This document shows positions 8,732 through 16,907 of a stretch of DNA of 64,000 bases, piece after piece. Source of the DNA: Hyphomonadaceae bacterium (lineage in GTDB: Bacteria > Pseudomonadota > Alphaproteobacteria > Caulobacterales > Aquidulcibacteraceae); the NCBI GenBank assembly GCA_016791445.1, contig JAEUMP010000001.1:79465-143464 (forward strand), written 5' to 3'. Within the stretch, counting starts at the first letter, position 1; each line of letters begins with the position of its first letter. The notes beneath the pieces were generated by a model, which was given only the letters and a program-made list of their open reading frames with translations, had not been told where the DNA came from and ran no database searches. A program made the translations under genes and the position numbers.

Positions 8732-10024
8732 TCACGCCAACCGCCGCATCGTCCAGATCGGACTGAAGAGGGCGAGCGCTGTCGCCGCGCACGCCAGACC
8801 GATCGCGGGCACAAGCGCTGCGGCGGCGAGCCCGAAGTGATGCGCGGTCTGGCCGATCAGCCAGGAGCCGATCGGCGCGCCGCCCATGAAACCCATCGAA
8901 TAGATCGCAAGCACGCGTCCCAGAAAGGCCGGGTCCGCGCGCGCCTGCGTGATCGTGCGGCTCGTCGACATCGTCACGCCCGCCCCCAGCCCCCAGACGA
9001 TCACAAGCGTGGTGAACACCCACATCGGCTTTTCGACGGCGAACGTCGCGAGGATGACCGCCGCGAGAATGTGCGAGATCAGCAGCGCCCGCCCGGGGAA
9101 CTTGAACGGCGGCAACCGGCCGACGATCACCGCCGACACGAAGGACGCGCCGAAGAAAGTCGCCAGCAGGCGGCCGAGTTCCTCCGCGCCGCCGGAATAG
9201 GTGTCGCGAACGATCAGCGGAAACAGCACCTGGAACGAACCGATGATGAAGACGCCGATATAGCCCGCAGTCCAGAGCATCGGTCCCATGACCGGATCGC
9301 GGAAGGCGTAGTTGAGCCCGGCCCCGATGTCGCCGAAAGCGTCCTTGACATCGCGCGCCTCTGTGACGGGTTTTTCGCCGCGCAGGAAAAGCGCGATGCC
9401 GGCGGAAGCCATGACGGCGACAGCCTGCAGCACGAGGAACGGCGCCGGGTTGTGTTGCGCCATCGCGCCGGTGAGCAGGCCTGCGATCTGCGCGCCGAGT
9501 TGGACGGCCGTGGCGGTGGCCGCAGCGCGGGTTAGCGGAATGGCGTGGCCGCGCGCTGTCTCGCGCGTGACGACGCCGTTGAGGGCGGAATCCCGCACCG
9601 GCAGCATGAATGCCGCAAGTGATCCCATGAGCAGGGCATAGGCGATCGCGGCGGCGTAGCTCAGCGCGTGCGCCTGGGTCGCGATCGCCAGCGCCAGCGG
9701 CGGCGCGGCGAACGCCAGCTGCAGCACAAAGAGCGCGGGCCCCGCCCGTACCCGCTCCGCGAGGAGGCCGCCGAACAGCAGGAGCGCGAAGAACGGCGCC
9801 GACAGCGCCATCTGCGCCAGGCCAAGCCGATTGGCGTCCTCGTGTAGCACGAACGTCACCAGCGAGGGAAACACCACCGCCTGGAGGCCGAAAGCGAAGA
9901 AGTAGAGCCCGACGACGACATAGTACGCGAGGATCTCGCGGCCGGGCTTGAGGTCGGCATGCGGCGTCGCTTCCGGAGGCGACTCCTCGGGTCTTTCAGG
10001 CGCGGGGGCGGGAGCGGCGGTCAC
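8732..10024 (-). CDS. Major facilitator superfamily transporter
   Basis: This inner-membrane transporter of about 430 residues has roughly 12 membrane helices and resembles the MFS_3/enterobactin-exporter (EntS-like) branch: YYVVVGLYFFAFGLQAVVFP at the N-terminus, LPVRDSALNGVVTRE in the loop after helix 4, and SMGFMGGAPIGSWLIG in the C-terminal half. The substrate is unknown. The start is uncertain: GTG at 10024 keeps a short Pro/Glu-rich cytoplasmic tail, while ATG at 10081 would add 19 residues. Neither has a strong ribosome site. The longer frame to 10312 would overlap the divergent gene and is rejected. Confidence 0.85.
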   Translation of the reverse strand: MTAAPAPAPERPEESPPEATPHADLKPGREILAYYVVVGLYFFAFGLQAVVFPSLVTFVLHEDANRLGLAQMALSAPFFALLLFGGLLAERVRAGPALFVLQLAFAAPPLALAIATQAHALSYAAAIAYALLMGSLAAFMLPVRDSALNGVVTRETARGHAIPLTRAAATATAVQLGAQIAGLLTGAMAQHNPAPFLVLQAVAVMASAGIALFLRGEKPVTEARDVKDAFGDIGAGLNYAFRDPVMGPMLWTAGYIGVFIIGSFQVLFPLIVRDTYSGGAEELGRLLATFFGASFVSAVIVGRLPPFKFPGRALLISHILAAVILATFAVEKPMWVFTTLVIVWGLGAGVTMSTSRTITQARADPAFLGRVLAIYSMGFMGGAPIGSWLIGQTAHHFGLAAAALVPAIGLACAATALALFSPIWTMRRLA

Positions 10025-10118
10025 GGCGCGAGCTATACCTGTCGCCGCCCGGCATGCGAAGGCGAAGCGCGGTCGCGTCATTGACCATCGGTTAACGGCC
10101 CGCCGCCAAGGTGCGCCC

Positions 10119-11336
10119 ATGGCGGATTCGCTCCCCCCGGCCGTCGACCTCGACGAGACGCTGAACCTGTCGTTCGAGCAGTCGCTCAAGTCGCGCGTGT
10201 TTCTCATCCAGCGGCTCAGCGACATCGTCTGCTGGCCCGCCACCCGTATTCCCGCGCACGAGCGCGAACTGGCCGCCGATGTGCTGGTCGGCCTCCTGCG
10301 CACGGCGAGCACGGAATTGCGCGCGCGGTGCGCCTCGCGCCTCGCGCTTTTGGCGGACGCTCCGAAAATGCTGTTGCGCTATCTCGCGCGCGACGAAATC
10401 AGCGTTGCGCGGGAACTGCTGGAAACCTCGCCGGCGCTCGATGATTCCGATCTTCTGGCGACCATCCGCGGCGGCGTGGCGGCGCACTGGCTCGCGATCG
10501 CAGCGCGGCGGTCGCTCGGGCCGCTCGTCTGCGAGGCGCTCGTCGGGACAGGCGATGTGGCGGTCATCCAGGCGGTGCTGCGCAATCAGGGCGCCAAGCT
10601 GAGTCATGGCGCGGTGGACTCCGCGGTTCTCCAGTCCCGCGATGCGCCCCAGATCGCGGGCCTTGTTGCGAAGCGCCTCGAAACCAGTCCCGCGCAAGCG
10701 CTCACCATGTTCTGGTGGGCCGATCACGAGACGCGCGTGAACATCATGCGCCGCTTCGCCGTCGATCGCGCGGTGCTGTGCGACGAACTCGCCGATCTCT
10801 TCCGCATGGCGGCCGTCGAGAAATGGGCCGATCCCGAAACGCGCAAGGCTATTGCGCTCCTGGAACGACGCCAGCGCAATCGCGCCGCCGCCGACCGCAG
10901 CCCGTTCGGGTCGCTCGAGAACGCCATCGCCGCGGGCGCTCAGGGCATCGATCGCCAACTCGTCGAAGAGATTTCTCACCTCTCCGGCATCCGTCCGCAA
11001 ACGGGGCACAAGATATTCACCGATCGCGGCGGCGAAGGCATCGCCGTGCTGTGCAAGGCCACGGGTCTAAAGCGTGATTCGCTGCGCGCGTTGTGGAACG
11101 GCCTGCGGCGTCCGATGTCGGATGCCGATTCGCCCGCGAGCCCGTTCGGGCGAGTGATGTATGTCTATGACCTGCTCGCCACGGCCAAGGCGCAAACGGT
11201 ATTGCGTTACTGGAACTGGTCGCTGACCAGCGGCGTCGTCGCGGGCGACCTCGACACTCTCGATCCCTCGGACCTTGAACTGGAGTTCATGCCGGCCCGC
11301 CGCAGCGCGGCGCTGGTGTTCGGTCGCCGCAACTGA
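10119..11336 (+). CDS. DUF2336 domain-containing protein
   Basis: This soluble, helix-rich, 405-residue protein looks like the alphaproteobacterial DUF2336 family. It has repeated helical hairpins (LRARCASRLALLADAPKMLL, FAVDRAVLCDELADLFRMA) and a C-terminal region with LVEEISHLSGIRPQTGHKIF. No enzymatic motif was found; the function of DUF2336 is unknown, although members are often associated with signalling or cell-envelope genes. An AAGGTG ribosome site precedes ATG 10119. It is divergent from the MFS gene and precedes the antiporter operon by 83 bases. Confidence 0.75.
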   Translation: MADSLPPAVDLDETLNLSFEQSLKSRVFLIQRLSDIVCWPATRIPAHERELAADVLVGLLRTASTELRARCASRLALLADAPKMLLRYLARDEISVARELLETSPALDDSDLLATIRGGVAAHWLAIAARRSLGPLVCEALVGTGDVAVIQAVLRNQGAKLSHGAVDSAVLQSRDAPQIAGLVAKRLETSPAQALTMFWWADHETRVNIMRRFAVDRAVLCDELADLFRMAAVEKWADPETRKAIALLERRQRNRAAADRSPFGSLENAIAAGAQGIDRQLVEEISHLSGIRPQTGHKIFTDRGGEGIAVLCKATGLKRDSLRALWNGLRRPMSDADSPASPFGRVMYVYDLLATAKAQTVLRYWNWSLTSGVVAGDLDTLDPSDLELEFMPARRSAALVFGRRN

Positions 11337-11419
11337 CCCGCCGCACCCCCGACTCACGCTAGGCACGGCTTGTTGCCGGAAACTCCCGTCGGGAACTTGG
11401 CCATGGAAGCGGATCGGGC

Positions 11420-11890
11420 GTGAGCCTCATTGTCGGAATGTTCGCAATCTGGATCGCCGCCGCCGTTGCGGGCGGATGGCCCGCGCCCGTCACGCTCGGG
11501 ACAGGCGCATTGGCGATCGCAGGTGGGGCGCTCGTCGCGTGGCGCATCGGCGCGTTCGACCGGGAGGGACTGCGCGGGTATGCGCGGGGCGCCACGACAC
11601 TTGCGTATGCGCTGGCACGGTTTCCCGCTCATCTTGTGTCGGCGTTCACGGTGGTTTCGGGCGCGTTCGGCTTCCACAGCGCGCGCGCGGGCTATGTCCG
11701 CATGAAGCTCGAGCCTGGCGGCGAGGACGCGCTCGGCGACGTCGTCGGCGCAGTCAGCGCTGCCCCCGGCGCGCTCGTCGTCGACGCCGATGCGGGAAGC
11801 GTGCTGGTGCACGCCTTCGACGAAGCGACGGCGGACGTGGTGGCGCTCAAGCTCGCGGAACGTCGCGCAGCCGGCGGGCGCGCGCCGTGA
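11420..11890 (+). CDS. mrpE: Mrp/Mnh-type antiporter subunit E
   Basis: This 156-residue MnhE/MrpE-like protein has two N-terminal membrane helices (IVGMFAIWIAAAVAGGW and TLGTGALAIAGGALVAW) and a cytoplasmic alpha/beta domain with SAAPGALVVDADAGSVLVHA, characteristic of MrpE (cf. the SITLTPGT... segment). It is an accessory subunit of a multi-subunit monovalent cation/proton antiporter. The start is GTG at 11420. It is the first of ten genes that overlap by about four bases or less. The stop overlaps the next start (GTGA). Confidence 0.8.
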   Translation: MSLIVGMFAIWIAAAVAGGWPAPVTLGTGALAIAGGALVAWRIGAFDREGLRGYARGATTLAYALARFPAHLVSAFTVVSGAFGFHSARAGYVRMKLEPGGEDALGDVVGAVSAAPGALVVDADAGSVLVHAFDEATADVVALKLAERRAAGGRAP

Positions 11891-12171
11891 TCGCCGCTGT
11901 GATCATCGTCGTGTTGAGCGTGTCGGCCCTCGTCCTGTTGGTGCGTTTGGCGTTGGGACCGACCGCGTTCGACAGGTTGATCGCCGCACAGGGCCTTTTC
12001 ATCTGCGCAGCGCTCTTCACGGCGCAGATTCATGCCATCGACCCACGCTGGATCGATGCGGCGCTCGCCATCGTCCTTATCGGTGCGGCCTTGCTCGCGG
12101 CGGGATTGAAGGCGGTGCTTCGCCAGCGTTTCGGCGCGCCGCTCGGCGTCGCTGACGGCGATGCGCCATGA
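11887..12171 (+). CDS. mrpF: Mrp/Mnh-type antiporter subunit F
   Basis: This 94-residue protein has three membrane helices and the MrpF signature LALGPTAFDRLIAAQ (a GP-x-x-x-DR segment after helix 1). MrpF is a small subunit of the antiporter membrane domain. The start is GTG within the GTGA overlap with mrpE; the stop overlaps the ATG of mrpG. The order E-F-G is the same as in known mrp/mnh and mbh operons. Confidence 0.82.
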   Translation: MIAAVIIVVLSVSALVLLVRLALGPTAFDRLIAAQGLFICAALFTAQIHAIDPRWIDAALAIVLIGAALLAAGLKAVLRQRFGAPLGVADGDAP

Positions 12172-12482
12172 CGCCCGGAGATGATCTCATCCGGTTCGTG
12201 CTCGCGGCGGCGTTCGGCGGCGTCGGCGCGGTGCTTGTCGCGGGCGGCGCTTTGGGCGTGTTGAGGTTTGCGGACGTATTTACCCGCGCTCATGCCGTGC
12301 GGGCGCTTTCGCTCGGCGCGCCTTTTCTGCTCGCCGCGATCGCGATCGAGGCCTGGCGCGTCGACGTGTCGCTGCGTTTGGGCGTACTCGCCGCCGCCAT
12401 CGCCGTTTCGGGGCCGACGATTGCGCACCTCATCGCACACGCGGCGCACCGTCAGGGCGTGGAACCCGGAGTGCGCCGATGA
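12168..12482 (+). CDS. mrpG: Mrp/Mnh-type antiporter subunit G
   Basis: This 104-residue MnhG-family protein has three membrane helices. After helix 1 comes GALGVLRFADVFTRAHAV, matching the MrpG pattern G.lRlpDvytRlHA. It is a small subunit of the antiporter. It overlaps neighbours by four bases on both sides (ATGA junctions), implying tight translational coupling. Confidence 0.85.
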   Translation: MTPGDDLIRFVLAAAFGGVGAVLVAGGALGVLRFADVFTRAHAVRALSLGAPFLLAAIAIEAWRVDVSLRLGVLAAAIAVSGPTIAHLIAHAAHRQGVEPGVRR

Positions 12483-12979
12483 CGGTCGCTGATTTCGCCG
12501 GTCTTGCCGCCGCGTGCATTGCGTGTGCGGGCGCCCTGGGCGTCGTGCTCGCGCGGCGACGGCTGACAATGGCGCTCGCCTTCGCGGTTGCGGCGATCTT
12601 CGCGGGTCTCGCTGTGATGGCGAGCGGGCTCTTCGACGCCGGCGGCGCGCTCATCGCGGCGGGCCTGCTCGCGGCGCTCCTTGCGATTGCCGCCGGCGGC
12701 GCCATTGGCGAGATGCTGACGCTTGCGCTGCGTCCAGCGCCGCTGGCGCTCGCTGCGCTGGCGCTCTGTGCGGTGACACTTTTGCTCGCGTGGCCCAACG
12801 CGCCGACACCGCCGACGGCTGCGCCGCCGCGCGCGGACGCAAGCGCGTTCGACGCGCCGCGCGCCGGTGATCTTCTGATCGCGCTTGCTGCGTTCGCCGC
12901 CGTCGGAGCAGGCGTTGTCGCCGTCGCGGGATTTGGCGCACGCGGCTTGTTCGGCCCTGACAGGGACAGCGCGCCATGA
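12479..12979 (+). CDS. Antiporter membrane subunit, MbhD/MbhE- or MrpA C-terminus-like
   Basis: This 166-residue, very hydrophobic protein has about five or six membrane helices and a Pro/Ala-rich loop near residues 100-118. From its place between subunits G and B it should correspond to MbhD/MbhE, that is, the part fused to the C-terminus of MrpA in classical operons and related to NuoJ. The sequence itself (VLARRRLTMALAFAVAAIFA) is only weakly diagnostic. ATGA overlaps occur at both ends. Confidence 0.55.
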   Translation: MTVADFAGLAAACIACAGALGVVLARRRLTMALAFAVAAIFAGLAVMASGLFDAGGALIAAGLLAALLAIAAGGAIGEMLTLALRPAPLALAALALCAVTLLLAWPNAPTPPTAAPPRADASAFDAPRAGDLLIALAAFAAVGAGVVAVAGFGARGLFGPDRDSAP

Positions 12980-13401
12980 GAACGGGACCGCAAGCTGTCG
13001 CGCGCGTGTTCGGCAAGCGCATCGCGCCACTCGTCGTCCTGCTGGCGGTGTTCGCGTTGCTCGGCGATCCGCGCGGCGGCGGCGTGCTGGCGGGGCTTAT
13101 TCTCGCGGCGGCGGCGGCGTTCACCGCAACGATCGGCGGCATCGCGCTGGCGATGCAGGTGTTTGCGCCGGCGGTGCTGCGCAGCGCCTCGACTTGGGGC
13201 GTGGCGCTCGGTCTCGCTGCAGGTATGTTTGCGTCATCGGGCGCGGCGTTCAACTTCATCATCGTCGAGATTGCGGGGCGCAGCATCTCCGTCGGCGGCG
13301 CGCTTCTGCACCTCGCGGCCTTCGTGACCGTTGCGTCCGTCGGCGCGCTCGTGTTCTTCGGCCTCGGCGCGCGCGAGCCGGCGGTGGATGACCCGCGATG
13401 A
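12976..13401 (+). CDS. mrpB: Mrp/Mnh-type antiporter subunit B
   Basis: This 141-residue membrane protein has four helices. The segment FNFIIVEIAGRSISVGGALLHL followed by FVTVASVGAL resembles the MnhB domain (cf. vn.ILvdFRgfDTlGEitVl in classical MrpB), though it is divergent. Its position before the C-like subunit supports the call. It overlaps both neighbours (ATGA at each end). Confidence 0.65.
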   Translation: MRTGPQAVARVFGKRIAPLVVLLAVFALLGDPRGGGVLAGLILAAAAAFTATIGGIALAMQVFAPAVLRSASTWGVALGLAAGMFASSGAAFNFIIVEIAGRSISVGGALLHLAAFVTVASVGALVFFGLGAREPAVDDPR

Positions 13402-13739
13402 CGATCGAGCCTGCCGACTTCTGGGCGCGGGGATATCTGCCCTTGCTCGCCATCGCGCTCATCATCGGCCTGGGCGCGGCGGCGGTGTCGCGCGATCTCG
13501 TGAAGCGGCTATTCGGTGCAGCTTTCGCCGCCATCGCCTCCATTGCGGCCTTCGCGGTCATGACACGCAGTGAAACGAGCCTCATCGGCGCCGCCACCGC
13601 AGCGTCCCTGTTGATGCTTGGCGCCATCGCACTTGGCCTCGCCCTACTGGCGCGCGTGAGCGAGACGTTCGGCGGCGTCGATGCGGGTGGACTGCGGCTT
13701 GCCGAGGACGCCGACGATCGCACGGAGCGGGACGGTTGA
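13398..13739 (+). CDS. mrpC: Mrp/Mnh-type antiporter subunit C (NuoK-like)
   Basis: This 113-residue protein has three membrane helices, the layout of MrpC/NuoK, and an acidic C-terminal tail. It is assigned by size, topology and position immediately before a NuoM/N-like subunit. The classical NuoK glutamate positions are not obvious (a Glu occurs in SETSLIG). Its stop overlaps a TTG start of the next gene (TTGA). Confidence 0.55.
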   Translation: MTIEPADFWARGYLPLLAIALIIGLGAAAVSRDLVKRLFGAAFAAIASIAAFAVMTRSETSLIGAATAASLLMLGAIALGLALLARVSETFGGVDAGGLRLAEDADDRTERDG

Positions 13740-15205
13740 GCGCGGTCGATCTCCTGCTGCGCAATGCCGATGCGGTGCTGCTGTTTCTGCCGCTCGTCGC
13801 CGGCGTCCTTTTGACCGCAGCGCCGGCGGGACGCGCGACGAGCGCGCTTTCGGCGACCGTGGCGTGTTCCGCTGCGGTGCTCTCGCTGGTCGTGGTCGCA
13901 CGCATGCTCGGGGGCGGCGCGCCGGAAGCAATGGACGCGCTGGCTGCGGGCGCGCTCGCGGTCGCAGCCGTCGTTGCCGCCGGCGGCTTCCTCGCTGCGG
14001 TCGCGCTTGCACCGAAGGAGACACCGAAACGCACGCGCGCGATCGCACTGGGTCTCGGCCTCGTTGTGGCAGGCGCGTCGTTCGGCGCGATCATGGAGCG
14101 GGATCTGCTGCGGATCGTTCTGCTGCTGCAGACAGCGACATTGGCTGCTGCAGCGCTGACAGGGCTTTCCGTCGAAAAGGATCGACGCGCGGGTCTCGCG
14201 GCGTTCGGCGCGGTGATGGTGACGCTCGGCGCCGGCGCGCTGTCGCTCACCGGGGCAGCCATGCTCTTCGCTTCTAGCGGATCGCTCGACATCGCGGATG
14301 TCGCCACGCGGATACGGACGTCCGGCGCCGCCGGCGGCGCTTGGCTCGGCGCGGCTTTCCTGATTGCGGGGTTTGGCGTGTTTGCGGGGCTGGCGCCCGT
14401 GCACGGAAGCGCGGCGGCGGTGACGGCGCGCGTGTCACACGCGGCGTCACCTCTGGTGGGCATCGTAGTGCGGCTTGCCGCCTTCATCGCGCTCACGCGC
14501 GTCTACGCGGCGACCCAGTCATTTCCTTCGGCGGAACTCGCGCAGGCCTTCGCCTCCGGCGTCGCCGCGTTCGGTGCACTGAGCCTCGTGGTCGGTGGTC
14601 TGCAGGCCATAGCATCGTCAGACGCGCGCCGACTTGCGGCGCATGCGCTGACCGCACAGTTCGGGTGCGCGCTCGTGGGACTTGCGGCGGGCGGCGACGA
14701 CGGCGTGATCGCGGCGCTCTTCGTGGCGGCGGCGGGCGCCTTGACTGCGTTGGCGCTTCTCGTCGGTGCGGCGGTGGCGCGCGTGGAGAGCGCATCGGCG
14801 CCGATGGCGACGCTGGATGGTCTGGGCCGCACGCATCCCTTCGTCGCTGCGGCCGTGACCGTCGCGGCGCTCGGCATGACCGGTGCGCCGCTGACTGCGT
14901 CCTTCCTCGGAAAATGGTTGTCGATCGAAGCGGCGCTGTCGCGGGGCTGGTACTGGGCGGCGGCGGCGATCGTGGCGTCCGCGTTCGCGGCCGTCTTCGT
15001 GGCCGGGCAGATCATCGAACGACTCTATTTCCGAGAACGCGCGGTGACGTTCGGCGTCGCGCCGCGCACCCCCTGGGCGCTCGCGCCGGCGCTGTCGCTC
15101 TCCGTGCTCGCGACCGTGGTTTTCGGCTGGAATGCGGCGGCGCCGCTCGAAGCGGCGCGCATGGCCGCGAGCGTGTTGGCGCCGACAGGGGCGGCCGCGC
15201 CATGA
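13736..15205 (+). CDS. NuoM/NuoN/MrpD-like antiporter subunit, first copy
   Basis: This 489-residue polytopic protein of the proton-translocating NADH dehydrogenase antiporter-like family has about 13-14 helices. The C-terminal half has the pattern AAVTVAALGMTGAPLTASFLGKW, equivalent to the family motif G.P...GF..K. The usual TM5 Glu (ME near IMERDLLRIVLLLQTATLAA) and mid-membrane basic residues (HGSAAAVTARVSHAASP) appear in place. The start is TTG at 13736, overlapping the previous stop. It probably forms one of three ion channels in the complex. Confidence 0.78.
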   Translation: MSAVDLLLRNADAVLLFLPLVAGVLLTAAPAGRATSALSATVACSAAVLSLVVVARMLGGGAPEAMDALAAGALAVAAVVAAGGFLAAVALAPKETPKRTRAIALGLGLVVAGASFGAIMERDLLRIVLLLQTATLAAAALTGLSVEKDRRAGLAAFGAVMVTLGAGALSLTGAAMLFASSGSLDIADVATRIRTSGAAGGAWLGAAFLIAGFGVFAGLAPVHGSAAAVTARVSHAASPLVGIVVRLAAFIALTRVYAATQSFPSAELAQAFASGVAAFGALSLVVGGLQAIASSDARRLAAHALTAQFGCALVGLAAGGDDGVIAALFVAAAGALTALALLVGAAVARVESASAPMATLDGLGRTHPFVAAAVTVAALGMTGAPLTASFLGKWLSIEAALSRGWYWAAAAIVASAFAAVFVAGQIIERLYFRERAVTFGVAPRTPWALAPALSLSVLATVVFGWNAAAPLEAARMAASVLAPTGAAAP

Positions 15206-16686
15206 CTTTGCCTGTCCTTCTTGCGCTCGCGCTGGCGATACCGCTGGCGCATGCAGCGATCGTTTCGACTTTCAGCCGTCCGCCGGGCCTGCGGGATGTG
15301 ATCCACATCGGCGCCTCGCTTGCGCTGGCGGTTGTCTGCGCCCTCATCTTCGGCGCTATTGCGCGCGGACAAAGTGGAACCTTCGTGCTCGCGCAACCCC
15401 TGCCGGGATTGCAGCTCGCGCTGTCGGCGGACCGTCTCGGCGCAGTGTTTGCGTTGCTTGCGTCAAGCCTCGGCGCGCTTTGTGCGATCTATACCGTTGG
15501 CTGGATGCGGCTGACGCGCGATGTGGCGCCCACGCGGTTCATGGCGTTCGCAGCGCTGGCGCTGGCGATGACGACGGGTGTCGCGCTGGCGGCGAACCTC
15601 TTCACCTTCTTCGTCTTCTACGAAGGCCTCGTCATCGCGACGTTTCCGCTGCTCGGCCACCGCAGCGACACGCAAAGCGGCCGGGCGGCTGGGTATTATC
15701 TCGTGCTGACGCTGGCATTGGCGATGGGCGCGCTTCTGCCGGCCATAGTCTGGACGAACGTCGTCGCCGATACCTTGTCCTTCTCCGACGGCGGCATCCT
15801 CGCCGGGCGCGTTGGGCCTACGGTGGCGAGTGTGCTGCTTGTCTTCTACGTGCTCGGCATCGGCATGGCGGCTCTCTTTCCCGCGCATCGCTGGATGACG
15901 GCGACGTCTCTCGCCAACGCCCCCGCCGGCGCGCTCGTGTTCGCGGTGACGGCTGCGAGTGTTGGCGGTTTCGGCGTGTTGCGTATCGCCGCGCACGTGT
16001 TTGGCGATGCGCTTGCGGAGGCGAGGATCGCGGTGCTCGGCGTGCTCGTGCTCGCCGCGGTCACGCTTGTGGGATCCTCCCTGGCGGCGTTCGTGCGCCG
16101 TGATCTCGGTGAACGGCTGGCCTATCTGTGCGTTGCGCAGCTTGCCGGAGTCACCGCAGGGGCGATGCTGGGTCCGGCGCAGGCGGACGGGCTTGCAGCT
16201 GGCTGGTTTGCGGCGGCAATCCAGCTCGTCGCCTACAGCACCGCGACGGCGACCCTCTGCTTCGCCATCGGCGCCGTGGAAGCCGCAACCGGTCGCACGA
16301 AGATCGACGAGATAGACGGTCTCGGGCGTCGCATGCCGTGGATTTTTGCGGCGCTTACGCTTGGCGCATTGAGTTTTGCGGGTTCGCCGCCGCTGGCGGG
16401 CGCATGGCCCAAGCTCTGGCTGATGATCGCTGCAGCGGATCACGGTCACTTCTGGCTCGGCGGCGCGGTTGCGATCGGTTCGCTGACGGCGTTTGCGGTG
16501 TTCGCGGCGCCGATCGCGCGAGCGCTCTTCGCGACAGAGCCGAAGGAGCAGTTCGCGCCGCCTGACGGCGCACCGGTGCTCGTCATCCTGCCAACCGCGA
16601 TAGCGGGGCTGTCGACGCTCCTGCTGCTGGTCTGGCTCAATCCGATCGTCGCCTTTCTCGGCGACCTCCGCGGAGTAGCGCCGTGA
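15202..16686 (+). CDS. NuoM/MrpD-like antiporter subunit, second copy
   Basis: This 494-residue antiporter-like subunit is the clearest of the three: FTFFVFYEGLVIATFPLLGH carries the conserved Glu (FYE) of TM5, FPAHRWMTATSLANAPAGALV is the broken-helix segment with its basic residue, and GALSFAGSPPLAGAWPKLWL is the second broken helix with Lys. Such proteins translocate protons or Na+ in complex I, Mrp and Mbh systems. ATG 15202 overlaps the previous stop; the stop overlaps the GTG of the next gene. Confidence 0.85.
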   Translation: MTLPVLLALALAIPLAHAAIVSTFSRPPGLRDVIHIGASLALAVVCALIFGAIARGQSGTFVLAQPLPGLQLALSADRLGAVFALLASSLGALCAIYTVGWMRLTRDVAPTRFMAFAALALAMTTGVALAANLFTFFVFYEGLVIATFPLLGHRSDTQSGRAAGYYLVLTLALAMGALLPAIVWTNVVADTLSFSDGGILAGRVGPTVASVLLVFYVLGIGMAALFPAHRWMTATSLANAPAGALVFAVTAASVGGFGVLRIAAHVFGDALAEARIAVLGVLVLAAVTLVGSSLAAFVRRDLGERLAYLCVAQLAGVTAGAMLGPAQADGLAAGWFAAAIQLVAYSTATATLCFAIGAVEAATGRTKIDEIDGLGRRMPWIFAALTLGALSFAGSPPLAGAWPKLWLMIAAADHGHFWLGGAVAIGSLTAFAVFAAPIARALFATEPKEQFAPPDGAPVLVILPTAIAGLSTLLLLVWLNPIVAFLGDLRGVAP

Positions 16687-16907
16687 AGATCGTCCTGCCG
16701 AAAATTCCGTTCTGGGCCGTCGTCGTCGCCGCAGGCGTGATTGGCGCCGTGTCGATCGGCGTGGAGTTCGTGTGGCCGCGCTCCCGGTTGGGTCCGACGC
16801 TGGAGAGCGAGGCGGGGTTCTACGCCGCCGCCGGCTTCATCGCGGCGATCGCGGTGCTCTTGGGCGGGCGTCTCGTGCGCGTCCTGCGCCAGAAGGCGCC
16901 TGAGTGA
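16683..16907 (+). CDS. Small membrane protein within antiporter operon
   Basis: This 74-residue protein has two membrane helices (FWAVVVAAGVIGAVSIGVEF and AGFYAAAGFIAAIAVLLGG) separated by a short loop. I do not recognise it. It is locked into the operon by overlaps at both ends (GTGA at the start, TGATG at the end), so it is probably a structural accessory subunit linking the second and third antiporter-like subunits. Confidence 0.7.
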   Translation: MKIVLPKIPFWAVVVAAGVIGAVSIGVEFVWPRSRLGPTLESEAGFYAAAGFIAAIAVLLGGRLVRVLRQKAPE

